From: Duganella rivi
GTDB lineage: Bacteria > Pseudomonadota > Gammaproteobacteria > Burkholderiales > Burkholderiaceae_D
Assembly (NCBI RefSeq): GCF_009857435.1
Contig: NZ_WWCK01000001.1
Span: 434,001-498,000, forward strand
DNA length: 64,000 nucleotides
Direction: 5' to 3'
Shown here: positions 11,694 to 20,627 of the stretch, in pieces
How the letters are laid out: the number at the start of each line of letters is the position of its first letter
Position numbering within the stretch: the first letter of the stretch is position 1
The notes under the pieces: generated by a model
The model's input: only the letters and a program-made list of their open reading frames with translations
Told to the model about the DNA's origin: nothing
Database searches by the model: none
Made by a program: the position numbers and the translations under genes

Positions 11694-13793
11694 TTAACCC
11701 TTACGGCGGCGTGGCATATCATGGCCGGTAGCACTGCCGCGAGACTGCTGTCCACGGCGCGGCGCGCCGCTGGCGGCGCCAAAACCGAAGGTGGTTTGCA
11801 GCGGATCCGGCTGGCGTGGGCCGCGGCTCGGGCCCTTGGCCTGCTGGCCGCGCCCCTGGCCTTGGCTCTGCCCACGGTTACCCTGGCCTTGCGGACGCGG
11901 GCCCGGCGCCTCACCCAGCGGACGGCCGCCAGCGTAAGCACCAATGCCCTGCGGACGACCACCCGGACGGCTCGACGTTTGGCCCTGGCCACCGCCTTGA
12001 CGGCCCTTGCCGCCACGGTTGCCATTGCCACCGCCGTTGCCACCACCGAAACCACCCTGGCCACGGCCACCGCCGTTACGGGCCGGCTTGGCGAACGGCA
12101 GCGCGTTAGCGTTGCTCAGATCGGCGCGGTTGAAGTTAGGCTCGTTTTCATCGTCCTCGTCGTCATCGTAGAAATCACGATCGTCGCGACGGTCGGCACG
12201 CTCGGCGTGCTGATCGCGGTTGCCGTTGCGGCCGCGCTTTTCCGGCCCTTTGTTCTGGGCTGGTTTCGCTTGCTGCTGCGGCTTGGCGGCCGGCTTGGCG
12301 CCGTCGCCACCTTTTTTCTCGATGCTGTAGGCAGCCATCAGGCCGCGCACTGCGTTCTCTTCCATCTCTTCCCAGCGGCCGCGTTTCAGGCTGCTTGGCA
12401 GGGTCATGGCGCCGTAGCGGGTACGGATCAGGCGCGACACGGTCAAGCCAATCGCTTCGAACATGCGGCGCACCTCGCGGTTACGGCCTTCGCCGATGAT
12501 TACGCGGTACCACTTGTTGATGCCTTCGCCGCCACCGTCGGCAATTTTCGAGAACTGCGCGACGCCGTCTTCCAGCTCAACGCCGGCCAGCAGTTTCTGG
12601 CGCATGCCCTCTTCCAGCACGCCCAGCGTGCGCACCGCGTATTCACGGTCGATGCCGTAGCGCGGGTGCATCAGGCGGTTAGCCAGATCGCCGGAGGTGG
12701 TGAACAACAGCAGGCCTTCGGTGTTGAAGTCGAGACGGCCCACAGCCAACCATTTGCCGGCCTTCATGGTCGGCAGGCGGTCGAATACCGATGGACGGCC
12801 ATCCGGGTCGTCCATCGAAACGATCTCGCCGGCCGGCTTGTGATAGATCAGCACGCGCGGCGGCTTCTTGCTCACGCGGCGCTGGATCAGCTTGCCGTTG
12901 ATACGCACCGCATCGGTCGGCAGAATGCGCTGGCCGATGTGGGCCGGCTCGCCGTTGACCGACACGCGGCCCGATACGATCAGTTCTTCCATGTCGCGGC
13001 GCGAGCCGAGACCGGCTTCGGCCAGCACTTTGTGCAGTTTTGGCGCATCGTCGTCCGAAGTCAGGTCGCGGCGCACCGGCTTGGCTGGTTGGCGGCCCTT
13101 GTGATCGTCGCTGTCGAACGCATCAGAAGTGACGTAAGAGAAGGCTGCGTCGGCATCATTGCCTTTCGCGCCGCCGGCGTTTTGACCGCCGCGCTGCTTG
13201 CCCTTCTTGTTGTTCTTGCCATTGCGCTGATTGTTATTGCGCTGCTCGTGGCGCGGCTTGTTCTCGCGCGCTACCGGCGTGCCCTCTTCCGCGGGCGCAG
13301 CGGCGCCTTCAGCGGCTACCACAGGCTCTGGACGCGGCATCGATGCCTCACGCAGTGCGCGCTGCTCGCGCATCTGGCGCGGGCCGCGTGGACGCTGCTG
13401 GCGCTCGGCGCGCTCACCACCTTCCACCGGTGCAGCGGCGGCCGGCGCAGGCGCAGCGGCAGGTGCTTCGGCAACGACAGACTCAGCAGCAGGCGCAGCA
13501 GCTTTCCTGGCGCGCGGCTTCTTGGCAACAGGCGCTTCGCCTTCAGCGGCTGGAGCAACTGCCTCGGCGGCATCAGCCTTCTTGGCGCGTGGCTTTTTCA
13601 CTGGCGCCGGTGCGTCGGCAGCGGCTACATCAGCCTCGGCGGCCTTGGTCTTGCGTTTCGGCTTGGCGGCAGGCGCGTCGCCTGCGGCAATCGCCGCGTT
13701 ATCCGCTTCGATCTGGGCTTTGGTGCGGCGCTTAGGCTTGGCAACAACTTCAGCTGCGTCGGAGACTGTCTCAGGGGTATTAGGTTTGTTCAT
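11694..13793 (-). CDS. rluB: 23S rRNA pseudouridine(2605) synthase RluB-like, with long low-complexity tails
   Basis: The core (about residues 250-490 of 699) is a typical RsuA/RluB enzyme: an S4 RNA-binding domain ([21 protein letters not shown]), then the catalytic motif [14 protein letters not shown] with the Asp near 353, and [22 protein letters not shown]. It should make pseudouridine in 23S rRNA. About 250 Ala/Lys/Pro-rich residues precede the core and over 200 Gly/Arg/Gln/Asn-rich residues follow it; these should be disordered and could bind RNA. The ATG at 13793 lies 14 bp inside the 3' end of scpB, consistent with an operon. RluB fits the scpB context better than RluE or RluF, but the subtype is inferred. 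Confidence 0.88.
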   Translation of the reverse strand: MNKPNTPETVSDAAEVVAKPKRRTKAQIEADNAAIAAGDAPAAKPKRKTKAAEADVAAADAPAPVKKPRAKKADAAEAVAPAAEGEAPVAKKPRARKAAAPAAESVVAEAPAAAPAPAAAAPVEGGERAERQQRPRGPRQMREQRALREASMPRPEPVVAAEGAAAPAEEGTPVARENKPRHEQRNNNQRNGKNNKKGKQRGGQNAGGAKGNDADAAFSYVTSDAFDSDDHKGRQPAKPVRRDLTSDDDAPKLHKVLAEAGLGSRRDMEELIVSGRVSVNGEPAHIGQRILPTDAVRINGKLIQRRVSKKPPRVLIYHKPAGEIVSMDDPDGRPSVFDRLPTMKAGKWLAVGRLDFNTEGLLLFTTSGDLANRLMHPRYGIDREYAVRTLGVLEEGMRQKLLAGVELEDGVAQFSKIADGGGEGINKWYRVIIGEGRNREVRRMFEAIGLTVSRLIRTRYGAMTLPSSLKRGRWEEMEENAVRGLMAAYSIEKKGGDGAKPAAKPQQQAKPAQNKGPEKRGRNGNRDQHAERADRRDDRDFYDDDEDDENEPNFNRADLSNANALPFAKPARNGGGRGQGGFGGGNGGGNGNRGGKGRQGGGQGQTSSRPGGRPQGIGAYAGGRPLGEAPGPRPQGQGNRGQSQGQGRGQQAKGPSRGPRQPDPLQTTFGFGAASGAPRRGQQSRGSATGHDMPRRRKG

Positions 13794-14475
13794 TATTCGT
13801 TTCTTGGTTGTGCTCAGCGTCAACCGTTAAATCTGGCGCGGGGCCGGTTTCTTGCTCAGCGCTCTCTTGCGCCGCCTTTTCAAAGTTCTCTTGCAGAGCC
13901 GCTTCCAGGGTTTCCATGGCGTTCTGACCATCACTGATTTGCTGCAACGGCGGCAGCTGGGACAGCGAATTCAAGCCCAAATCATCCAAAAACTGCTTGG
14001 TGGTGCCCAGCAAAGCCGGGCGGCCGACGACGTCGCGATAACCGACGGCGTCCACCCAGCCACGATCTTCCAGCATCTTGATCGTCTGCGAGTTGACGGC
14101 TACGCCGCGTATCTCTTCAATATCGCCACGGGTGACCGGCTGGCGATAGGCGATGATGGCCAGCGTTTCCAGCGTTGCCCGCGAATACTTGGGCGGCTTT
14201 TCCGGGTTCAGCCGGTCGAGATACAGCTTCATCTCGGGACGGCTTTGAAAGCGCCAGCCGGTCGACAGGCTAATCACTTCAACACCCTTGCCGGCCCAGT
14301 CGAGCCGCAATTCTTCCAACAATTCCTTGATCGTATCGGCGCCTACGCCGGGGCCGCGCGGCCGGTCTTGGTCGTCCAGTTCGACAAACAGTTTTTTCAG
14401 ACTGTGGATCGATAACGGCTCACGAGCGCATAGCAAGGCGGTTTCGAGGACTTTTTTAGCCTCAAGATTATCCAT
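13780..14475 (-). CDS. scpB: Segregation and condensation protein ScpB
   Basis: ScpB is the winged-helix kleisin-interacting subunit of the SMC-ScpAB chromosome-condensation complex. The 231-aa product has the family pattern: [18 protein letters not shown] at the start and [27 protein letters not shown] with [18 protein letters not shown] in the second winged helix. The C-terminal ~50 residues are Glu/Gln-rich. ATG 14475 is preferred to an in-frame TTG six bases earlier. scpA is not adjacent in the window. It overlaps the start of rluB, a pairing common in bacteria. Confidence 0.93.
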   Translation of the reverse strand: MDNLEAKKVLETALLCAREPLSIHSLKKLFVELDDQDRPRGPGVGADTIKELLEELRLDWAGKGVEVISLSTGWRFQSRPEMKLYLDRLNPEKPPKYSRATLETLAIIAYRQPVTRGDIEEIRGVAVNSQTIKMLEDRGWVDAVGYRDVVGRPALLGTTKQFLDDLGLNSLSQLPPLQQISDGQNAMETLEAALQENFEKAAQESAEQETGPAPDLTVDAEHNQETNNEQT

Positions 14476-14584
14476 AAGCAAAATCGAAAGAAATCAATCA
14501 CATTCAGAGAGGCTGGTGGGAGTTACTCGCTGAAGCTGCTTTTCCGACGCCAAGGCCTATGCGCACCTGGCGGGAGAGAGGGAC

Positions 14585-14713
14585 ATGCCAGCAACGGCCG
14601 AGACCGTTGCTTTCTACGTGAAACGTGGGCAGGAAGCCAGACGTTTCATCCAACACGGCGAATTGTACCTGATAAAACTACAAAACGCGCATTTCGACGT
14701 CATTGAAATGTAA
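14585..14713 (+). CDS. Candidate 42-aa small protein
   Basis: An ORF beginning MPATAETVAFYVKRGQEARR and ending NAHFDVIEM has a purine-rich ribosome-binding region (GGGAGAGAGGGA) directly before its ATG. It fills the gap between scpB (divergent) and glk (convergent), ending 6 bp before the glk stop. The frame is open for 17 codons further upstream, so a longer form starting from a non-ATG codon is possible. Composition looks like a soluble, mixed alpha/beta peptide with no membrane segment. I recognise no family. Confidence 0.45.
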   Translation: MPATAETVAFYVKRGQEARRFIQHGELYLIKLQNAHFDVIEM

Positions 14714-14719
14714 CTGAGC

Positions 14720-15745
14720 TTACGCGGCGGCAAGACGATCCGACAAGATTGCCGAAACGCCAACGAAAGCCGGGTACTCGGCGGTGATCACCCAGGTCGG
14801 TACCGCCGACAGGTATTTATTGAAACGGCCCTTGGCTTCAAAGCGGGCACGGAAGCCGGAACGGTCGAAGCGCTCACCCAGTTTCGGCACGATGCCGCCG
14901 CCGATGTAGATGCCGCCCTGCGCACCCAGGGTCACGGCGATGTTGCCGGCAATGGTGCCCAGCATGCAGCAGAAGGCCTCGATCACTTCGTCGCACAGCG
15001 GGCATTCGCCGGTCAGTGCGCGGCGCGAGATTTCCGCCGCCGTCAGTTTTTCCGCCGGCAGCTTGCCATGGTCGGCCAGCGCGCGGTAGATCAGTTCGAT
15101 GCCGGCGCCGGACATCAGGCGTTCGGCCGACACGTGTTCGAATTCTTTCCATGCAAATTGCAGGATCGCCACTTCGGTCGGGTTGGCTGGCGAGAAGGTC
15201 ACGTGGCCGCCTTCGCTCAGCAGCGCAGTCCAGCCATCCTTGCCGGGGATCAGGCCGGAGACGCCGAGGCCGGTGCCGGCGCCGATCAGGCCCAGCGGAG
15301 TACCCGGCACGCCGACGCCGCCGCCGACCTGGTGTTTTTGCGCTGCCGACAGCTGCGGCAGCGAGCTGGCCAGCGCGGTGAAGTCGTTCACGACTACCAA
15401 GGTGTCGAAGTTGACTTCGCGGCGCAGCGCCTCGATCGAGAATGCCCAGTGGTGGTTGGTCATGCGCACCATGTCGCCGGTAACCGGATTGGCAATTGCA
15501 ATCGCGCCATTCCGAATACCGGTAACGCCGGCCTGAGCGACGGTCGGCGAGGCCAGATACGCAACCAGGGCGGCGGCCAAGGTCGGGTAAGCGGCGCACG
15601 CCAGCACTTCGATCGCTTCAATCTTGCCCGGGGCGGTTTCCAGCGCAAAGCGCGCGTTGGTGCCGCCGATGTCCGCCAGCAGACGCGGGCCACCAGGGAA
15701 AGCAGTGGTCAGGGAGGGAGGCGTTTGTACGGACTGAGCTGTCAT
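14720..15745 (-). CDS. glk: Glucokinase (Glk, ROK-unrelated bacterial type)
   Basis: Glk phosphorylates glucose with ATP to glucose-6-phosphate. The 341-aa protein has the phosphate-1 motif LLADIGGTNARFAL, IANPVTGDMVRMTNHHWAFS, VVNDFTALASSLP with the catalytic Asp, GAGTGLGVSGLIPG, EGGHVTFSP and, near the end, GGIYIGGGIVPKLGE. Length and motifs match the proteobacterial glucokinase family. It is monocistronic as far as can be seen. A LacI-type dyad lies 143 bp upstream, so sugar-responsive repression is plausible. Confidence 0.95.
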   Translation of the reverse strand: MTAQSVQTPPSLTTAFPGGPRLLADIGGTNARFALETAPGKIEAIEVLACAAYPTLAAALVAYLASPTVAQAGVTGIRNGAIAIANPVTGDMVRMTNHHWAFSIEALRREVNFDTLVVVNDFTALASSLPQLSAAQKHQVGGGVGVPGTPLGLIGAGTGLGVSGLIPGKDGWTALLSEGGHVTFSPANPTEVAILQFAWKEFEHVSAERLMSGAGIELIYRALADHGKLPAEKLTAAEISRRALTGECPLCDEVIEAFCCMLGTIAGNIAVTLGAQGGIYIGGGIVPKLGERFDRSGFRARFEAKGRFNKYLSAVPTWVITAEYPAFVGVSAILSDRLAAA

Positions 15746-15887
15746 GATGGGTCGAAATTAGTTGAGGCCTAAGCTTAAGGTATTTTGCCTGCGGCAGGCA
15801 AGCGGTGTTTGTAGTTTTAGTACAGTTTTGCTACACAAGTTTGTAATCCGCGATTTTTTGTCCGTAGTATGACTACCAGCAAAAATA

Positions 15888-15903
15888 ATGGAAACGATTC
15901 CAT
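15888..15903. promoter_or_regulatory. LacI-family-type operator upstream of glk
   Basis: ATGGAA-ACGA-TTCCAT is a perfect 6-bp dyad with a central CG, the usual look of LacI/GalR-family operators. It lies in the 197-bp gap between glk and the DedA gene, 143 bp before the glk start. No regulator gene is nearby. Control of glk is inferred from the sequence type and the sugar-kinase context. Confidence 0.45.
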
Positions 15904-15910
15904 ATTTAGC

Positions 15911-15944
15911 TTTTAAAAACGCCGCAAGCAGCGGCGTTTTACTC
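15911..15944 (-). terminator. Terminator of the DedA-rhodanese gene
   Basis: AAAACGCCGC (15916-15925) pairs with GCGGCGTTTT (15931-15940) around a 5-nt loop, immediately after the stop codon of the minus-strand gene. U-runs exist on both strands, so it could act in both directions. Confidence 0.8.
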
Positions 15945-16899
15945 AGGCAGAGGCTGTATTGTCTTCGCGCACGGTATCGCCGTTGGCGCGGAACGCAGCG
16001 TTCCACGCCTCCAGCCCGCCGTGCAGCGGCCGCGCCCGGTGGTAGCCTTGACCAACCAGCGCCTTGGCCACGTGGGCGGCCGTGACGTCATTCGGGCAGC
16101 TGCAATACACGATGATATGGCGCCCCTTGTCCAGCGCAATGATATCCACGCTCGGTTCGCCGCCATTGAACAGCAGCGCGCCCGGCACGGCCGGATCCAG
16201 CATTTGCGCGGTGGCGCTGCGGGCATCCACCAGAATCGGCTCCTTGCCCTGCTCCAGCATATTTTTCAGATCATCGACGGTGATGCGCTCGATGTCCACC
16301 GACTGGCGGAAGCGCTTGCGCTCCACATATTTAAACGCCACGAACAGACCTAGCAGCACGGCCAACACCACCAGCGCAGTAGTGCCCATGGTGCTCAGGA
16401 TATCGAGCAACTGGTCCACACTGGTGTGGAAGAAAGCGCCGATGGCAATTCCGGTGCCGGCCCACAGCGAGCTACCCAGCACGGCATAGCCAAGGAATAC
16501 ACCGCGCGGCGTGCCCATGGCGCCGGCCAGCGGCGGCGCGATGACGTTGAAGCCGGGAATGAACTTGGCGACAATCAGGGCTTTCGGGCCCCAGCGGTTG
16601 AAGTTGTCTTCGGTCTGGCTGACGCAGTAATCGGGCGACAGCGAAATTTTGCACAGCAGCTTGAGGATGCGCTTGCCGTAGAAGCGGCCGGCGCGGAACC
16701 AGAAGCTGTCGCTAATCAGGCAAGCCAGCATGGCGACGGCCAGCACGGCGCTCCAGTGGGTGTCGCCGTCAACCGACATGGCGCCGGCCACGATCAGGAT
16801 CGGATAGGCAGGAATCGGCATGCCGATCTGCTCGATCAGCACGATCGCAAACACGATCAGGACACCGTATTCTTGTAACAGGAGGATTAAATTCGCCAT
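15943..16899 (-). CDS. DedA-family membrane protein fused to a rhodanese domain
   Basis: Residues 1-200 form a DedA/SNARE-associated membrane domain, with hydrophobic segments starting MANLILLLQEYGVLIVFAIV, a re-entrant-type IEQIGMPIPAYPILIVAGA and GPKALIVAKFIPGFNVIAPPLAGAMG. DedA proteins are linked to lipid carrier or phospholipid flipping and to membrane-potential maintenance. Residues about 205-310 are a rhodanese domain (ILVDARSATAQ, then IIVYCSCPNDVTAAHVAKAL with the likely active Cys, then PLHGGLEAWNAAF). The fusion suggests sulfur or redox chemistry on the cytoplasmic face, but this is inference. It starts 25 bp after the ABC ATPase stop and may be the last gene of that operon. Confidence 0.88.
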   Translation of the reverse strand: MANLILLLQEYGVLIVFAIVLIEQIGMPIPAYPILIVAGAMSVDGDTHWSAVLAVAMLACLISDSFWFRAGRFYGKRILKLLCKISLSPDYCVSQTEDNFNRWGPKALIVAKFIPGFNVIAPPLAGAMGTPRGVFLGYAVLGSSLWAGTGIAIGAFFHTSVDQLLDILSTMGTTALVVLAVLLGLFVAFKYVERKRFRQSVDIERITVDDLKNMLEQGKEPILVDARSATAQMLDPAVPGALLFNGGEPSVDIIALDKGRHIIVYCSCPNDVTAAHVAKALVGQGYHRARPLHGGLEAWNAAFRANGDTVREDNTASA

Positions 16900-16924
16900 T
16901 CAGATATCTTAACTTAAAAATCGC

Positions 16925-18658
16925 TTAACCGCTTTGCGGGATAGCAGCCAGCAAGGCACGGGTGTAGGCCTGCTGCGGGTTACGGTACAACGTGTCGGCA
17001 TCGGCCAGTTCGACGACGGCGCCGTGCTGCATCACCATGACTTGGTCGGCCATGTATTTCACCACCGACAGGTCGTGCGAAATAAAGATGTATGACAGGC
17101 CGAGCTCGTCCTGTAAATCTTGCAAAAGGTTGAGCACCTGCGCTTGTACCGAGACATCGAGTGCGGAAACCGACTCATCGCAGACCAGAATTTCCGGCTG
17201 CATGGTCAGGCAGCGGGCGATGGCGATGCGCTGCCGCTGGCCGCCGGAGAATTCGTGCGGGTAGCGCTGATAGGCGGTGGCCGGCAGGCCGACTTTGTCC
17301 AGCAGATTGAGGGCGATGGCTTTGCGCTCGCGGTCGCCGGCGCCGATGCGGTGGATGCGCATCGGTTCCAGCAGGATGTCGCCGACCGTGAAGCGCGGGT
17401 TGAGCGAGGCGTAAGGATTCTGGAACACGATCTGGATGCGGCGCTTGTAGGCCTGGAATTCGCGCGCGGACATGCTGAGCAGGTCGCGGCCGTCAAACAG
17501 GACGCTGCCGCCGCTGGCTTGGTGCAGGCGCAGCAGGGTCAGGCCGACGGTGGTCTTGCCGGAGCCAGATTCGCCGACCACGCCGAGCGTCCTGCCGCGC
17601 GCGAGGGTGAAGGAGACGTCTTTCACTGCGTGGAACTCGCGCTTGCCGAACCAGCCTTGGCGTTGCGAGAAGACTTTGCTCAGGTTACGCACTTCCAGCA
17701 ACGGCGTCCCACCGTCGCCGCCATCGCCGCCATCGCCGCCGTCATTCCGGCGAACGCCGGAATCCATGCTGAGCGTCGCACTCCGCGGCGTATGGGTTCC
17801 GGCTTGCGCCGGAACGACGGCGGTGGGGCCGAGGAAATCGGCGATGACCGGCAGCCGGTGCGGCCGCTCATCCAGCTTCGGCCGGCAATGCAGCAACGCC
17901 CGCGTGTACGCATCCGCCGGTTCCGTCAGCACCTGCTTGGCCTCGCCCGCCTCGCGCACCTCGCCGTGGCGCATCACCACCACCTGATCCGCAATCTCCG
18001 CCACCAGCCCCAAGTCGTGCGTAATGAACAGCACCGACATCGCATGCCGCTTCTGCAAGCGCGCAATCAGCTCCATGATCTGCTTCTGGATGGTGACATC
18101 GAGCGCCGTGGTCGGCTCATCCGCAATCAGCAGCTTCGGCTCGCAGGCAATCGCCATCGCAATCATCACGCGCTGCTGCTGGCCGCCCGACAGCTCGCTC
18201 GGATACGCATTGATCCTGACGGCAGGCTCAGGAATACCCACCTCCTCCAGCAACTCCAGCGTGCGGCAGCGCGCCTGCGCGCTGCCCATCTTCATGTGCT
18301 GCCGCAGCACCTCGGCAATTTGCGCACCGACCGTGAACACCGGATTCAGCGAAGACATCGGTTCCTGAAAAATCATCGCCATATCCTTGCCGCACATGGC
18401 GCGCCGCTGCTTGCCGTCCAGCGCCAGCAAATCGCGGCCGTCAAACTCAATACAGCTGCCTTCGCCGATGAGCGCCGCCTGATCAAGCAAGCCCATCACC
18501 GCCAACGCGCTGACCGACTTGCCACTACCGGACTCGCCCACCAGCGCCACCGTGGCATTGCGCGGCACACTGAAACTAACGCCCTTCACCGCGGGCGCCG
18601 TACTCTTGCGGTCCACGCGAAAATCAATCCGCAGATTGCGGACATCGAGCAGCGTCAT
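16925..18658 (-). CDS. Oligopeptide ABC transporter, double ATPase (YejF-like)
   Basis: Two complete ABC domains lie in one 577-aa chain. The first has Walker A GESGSGKS, signature LSGGQQQRV and Walker B LLIADEP; the second has GESGSGKT, FSGGQRQRI and LVCDES. Each ends with the oligopeptide-transporter C-terminal segment. This is the arrangement of YejF-type peptide transporters. The linker is unusual: residues ~281-306 are the translation of a REP-like repeat and are followed by GGDGGDGGDGG from a 9-nt tandem repeat. It overlaps the permease gene upstream by 4 bp (ATGA). Confidence 0.93.
   Translation of the reverse strand: MTLLDVRNLRIDFRVDRKSTAPAVKGVSFSVPRNATVALVGESGSGKSVSALAVMGLLDQAALIGEGSCIEFDGRDLLALDGKQRRAMCGKDMAMIFQEPMSSLNPVFTVGAQIAEVLRQHMKMGSAQARCRTLELLEEVGIPEPAVRINAYPSELSGGQQQRVMIAMAIACEPKLLIADEPTTALDVTIQKQIMELIARLQKRHAMSVLFITHDLGLVAEIADQVVVMRHGEVREAGEAKQVLTEPADAYTRALLHCRPKLDERPHRLPVIADFLGPTAVVPAQAGTHTPRSATLSMDSGVRRNDGGDGGDGGDGGTPLLEVRNLSKVFSQRQGWFGKREFHAVKDVSFTLARGRTLGVVGESGSGKTTVGLTLLRLHQASGGSVLFDGRDLLSMSAREFQAYKRRIQIVFQNPYASLNPRFTVGDILLEPMRIHRIGAGDRERKAIALNLLDKVGLPATAYQRYPHEFSGGQRQRIAIARCLTMQPEILVCDESVSALDVSVQAQVLNLLQDLQDELGLSYIFISHDLSVVKYMADQVMVMQHGAVVELADADTLYRNPQQAYTRALLAAIPQSG
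17713..17740. repeat. 9-nt tandem repeat in the ABC linker
   Basis: Three near-perfect GCCGCCATC-type units encode Gly-Gly-Asp repeats on the minus strand. Unit length is a multiple of three, so changes in copy number would alter linker length without a frameshift. Confidence 0.7.
17741..17817. repeat. REP-like double-hairpin element inside a coding region
   Basis: Two hairpins, ATTCCGGCG-AA-CGCCGGAAT (17744-17763) and GTTCCGGC-TTGC-GCCGGAAC (17796-17815), are separated by ~32 nt. On the minus strand it reads PAQAGTHTPRSATLSMDSGV, a peptide typical of intergenic repeats of betaproteobacteria read in this frame. It interrupts the linker of the double ATPase without breaking the frame. Confidence 0.75.
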
Positions 18659-19707
18659 GCTTTCACCTTTGGATCAAGAGCGTCGCGCAGCGCGTCGGTG
18701 AACAGCGAGAACGCCGTCACCAGCAGCGCCATGGCAATCGCGGCAGCGGTCAGCTGCCACCAGCGGCCGAGGATCAATTCGTTCTGCGCCTCGTTGAGCA
18801 TGCTGCCCCACGACACCACGCCGACCGGCACGCCAAAACCAAGGAAGCTCAAAATCACCTCGGCCTTGATGAAGCCCACCACCAGGATCGACATCTGCAC
18901 CAGCGCCACATGGCTCACATTCGGGAAGATGTGGCCAAACATTTTGCGCCAGTGCGAAGCACCGATAGCGTCTGCCGCCAGCACGTACTCGCGCGCCTTG
19001 TGCTTGATGTATTCGGCGCGGATCAAACGATACGGCCCAGTCCAGCCGGTCAATCCGAGAATCAGCACGATGGTCAGCACACCCTTCTGCTGCAACACCG
19101 CCGCCACCGCGAGGATCATCAGCACCGAAGGGATCGCCGTGAAGATGCTGTAAAACCAATTGAAGAAATCGTCGACCACGCCGCCGCAATAACCGGACAT
19201 CGCGCCGAACAAGGTGCCAAGGCCGACCGCCAAAACAGCAGCCACCAGCCCAACCACGATGGACGTTTCGCCGCCCTTGATGGTTTTCTTGATGATGTCA
19301 TGGCCCCACTTGTCGCCGCCAAACGGCAAGGTCGCGCGCCGCGCCACAGCGCCCGCCGCAGCGCCCTCACCTGCTGCCCGCAACTGCGCCAAATCGTCAG
19401 CAAGCGGATCGACCACGCCATACATCTCGACGCTGCCTGCACGCAGTGCGCGGATATCGTCAGCAATTGGATCGAACGGATTTTCCGGCAAGGCCTGTTG
19501 CTGCTGCGCGGCCGGTGCAGAAACTGCCGCCGTGCCGCCAACAAAACTCGGCGGCGCGTAATTCACGCCGACTTCCTCTTCCCAATCCGCGACGATCAAG
19601 CCGCTGGCAGACAGCACCACCATCAGCAGAAACGCCACCACCACGGCGAGCGACACCATCGCCACACGATCCTCTCGCAAACGCCGCCAAGCGCCATGCA
19701 CCATCAT
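18655..19707 (-). CDS. Oligopeptide ABC transporter permease (YejE/DppC-like)
   Basis: A 350-aa inner-membrane permease of the binding-protein-dependent family. An N-terminal segment (AMVSLAVVVAFLLMVVLSA) is followed by a ~120-residue periplasmic region and five further hydrophobic segments. The EAA loop that contacts the ATPase is EYVLAADAIGASHWRKMFGH. The long periplasmic insert between the first and second membrane segments resembles YejE rather than short DppC proteins. It overlaps the upstream permease gene by 4 bp and the ATPase gene by 4 bp. Confidence 0.92.
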   Translation of the reverse strand: MMVHGAWRRLREDRVAMVSLAVVVAFLLMVVLSASGLIVADWEEEVGVNYAPPSFVGGTAAVSAPAAQQQQALPENPFDPIADDIRALRAGSVEMYGVVDPLADDLAQLRAAGEGAAAGAVARRATLPFGGDKWGHDIIKKTIKGGETSIVVGLVAAVLAVGLGTLFGAMSGYCGGVVDDFFNWFYSIFTAIPSVLMILAVAAVLQQKGVLTIVLILGLTGWTGPYRLIRAEYIKHKAREYVLAADAIGASHWRKMFGHIFPNVSHVALVQMSILVVGFIKAEVILSFLGFGVPVGVVSWGSMLNEAQNELILGRWWQLTAAAIAMALLVTAFSLFTDALRDALDPKVKA

Positions 19708-20624
19708 GACAACTTCACCCGAGGATCAACGGCTTGATACAGCAAGTCCGTCAACAGATTGAACACCATGGTCGCCGCCGCCACGTACACCGTGATCGCT
19801 TTAATCACCGGAAAATCGCTACGCTCCACCGCCAAGATCACCTCGCGCCCAATGCCCGGAATGCCAAAGAACCGCTCCAGCAAAAACGCACCGATCAACA
19901 GCGCCGGCAGATTGGACATCACATAAGTCAAAATCGGAATCGCCGCATTGCGCAGCACATGCACCCACATCACGCGCCGTTCGCTCACGCCTTTCGCGCG
20001 CGCCGTGCGTACATAATCCTGCCCCACTTCATCGAGCACAAAGCTGCGGAACAAGCGCAAGGTCGGCGCTATCGACACCGCCAGCCCGATCAAAATCGGC
20101 AGCACCGCATAGCGCAGCCCATCCCAGCCCTGCACCGGGAACAAGCCCAGCTTGTAAGCCAGCCCATACTGGAACACGATGATATACACCAGAATGCTGA
20201 CCGACATCCCCACCGTGCACGCAATCATCACCGCGCGATCCGTCAGCGAGCCGCGTACAAACGCGATCACCAGCGCCAGCGCAATGCCGATCAAAGTCTC
20301 CAGCACAGTCAGCGGAATCAGCACCGTCAGCGACGGCCCCAGCCGCGTGGCGATGATGTTGGATACGGGCTCGCTGGTCGCCCAGCTCAAGCCAAAATCA
20401 AACGTCGCAATCTGCCTGATGAAAATCCACAGCTGCACGTAAAACGGCTGATCCACGCCCAACTGGCGGCGTATGTTGGCGATACTGTCGGCATTCGCCA
20501 TCTTGCCGGCGAGGATGTAGGCCGGGTCGCCGCCCACCCAGTTAAACAGCACGAACACCAATACCACCACGCCCAGCATGGTCGGCAGCATCTGCCACAA
20601 GCGGCGCACTATGTAAGCCAGCAT
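19704..20624 (-). CDS. Oligopeptide ABC transporter permease (YejB/DppB-like)
   Basis: This 306-aa membrane protein has the N-terminal pattern of DppB/YejB permeases (MLAYIVRRLWQMLPTMLGVV, FNWVGGDPAYILAG) and the EAA-type loop QDYVRTARAKGVSERRVMWVHVLRNA. Six membrane segments can be counted. It pairs with the other permease to form the channel. It starts 3 bp after the stop codon of the substrate-binding protein gene, so the four genes are probably one transcript. Confidence 0.93.
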   Translation of the reverse strand: MLAYIVRRLWQMLPTMLGVVVLVFVLFNWVGGDPAYILAGKMANADSIANIRRQLGVDQPFYVQLWIFIRQIATFDFGLSWATSEPVSNIIATRLGPSLTVLIPLTVLETLIGIALALVIAFVRGSLTDRAVMIACTVGMSVSILVYIIVFQYGLAYKLGLFPVQGWDGLRYAVLPILIGLAVSIAPTLRLFRSFVLDEVGQDYVRTARAKGVSERRVMWVHVLRNAAIPILTYVMSNLPALLIGAFLLERFFGIPGIGREVILAVERSDFPVIKAITVYVAAATMVFNLLTDLLYQAVDPRVKLS

Positions 20625-20627
20625 CTC

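Noticed and set aside
11583-13937. 784-codon plus-strand open frame opposite rluB
   Set aside because: Starts within the palindromic repeat and runs antisense to rluB; Arg/Ala/Leu-rich with no family signature.
14590-14611. Hairpin CAACGG/CCGTTG as a glk terminator
   Set aside because: No U run on the glk strand, and it lies inside the candidate small ORF.
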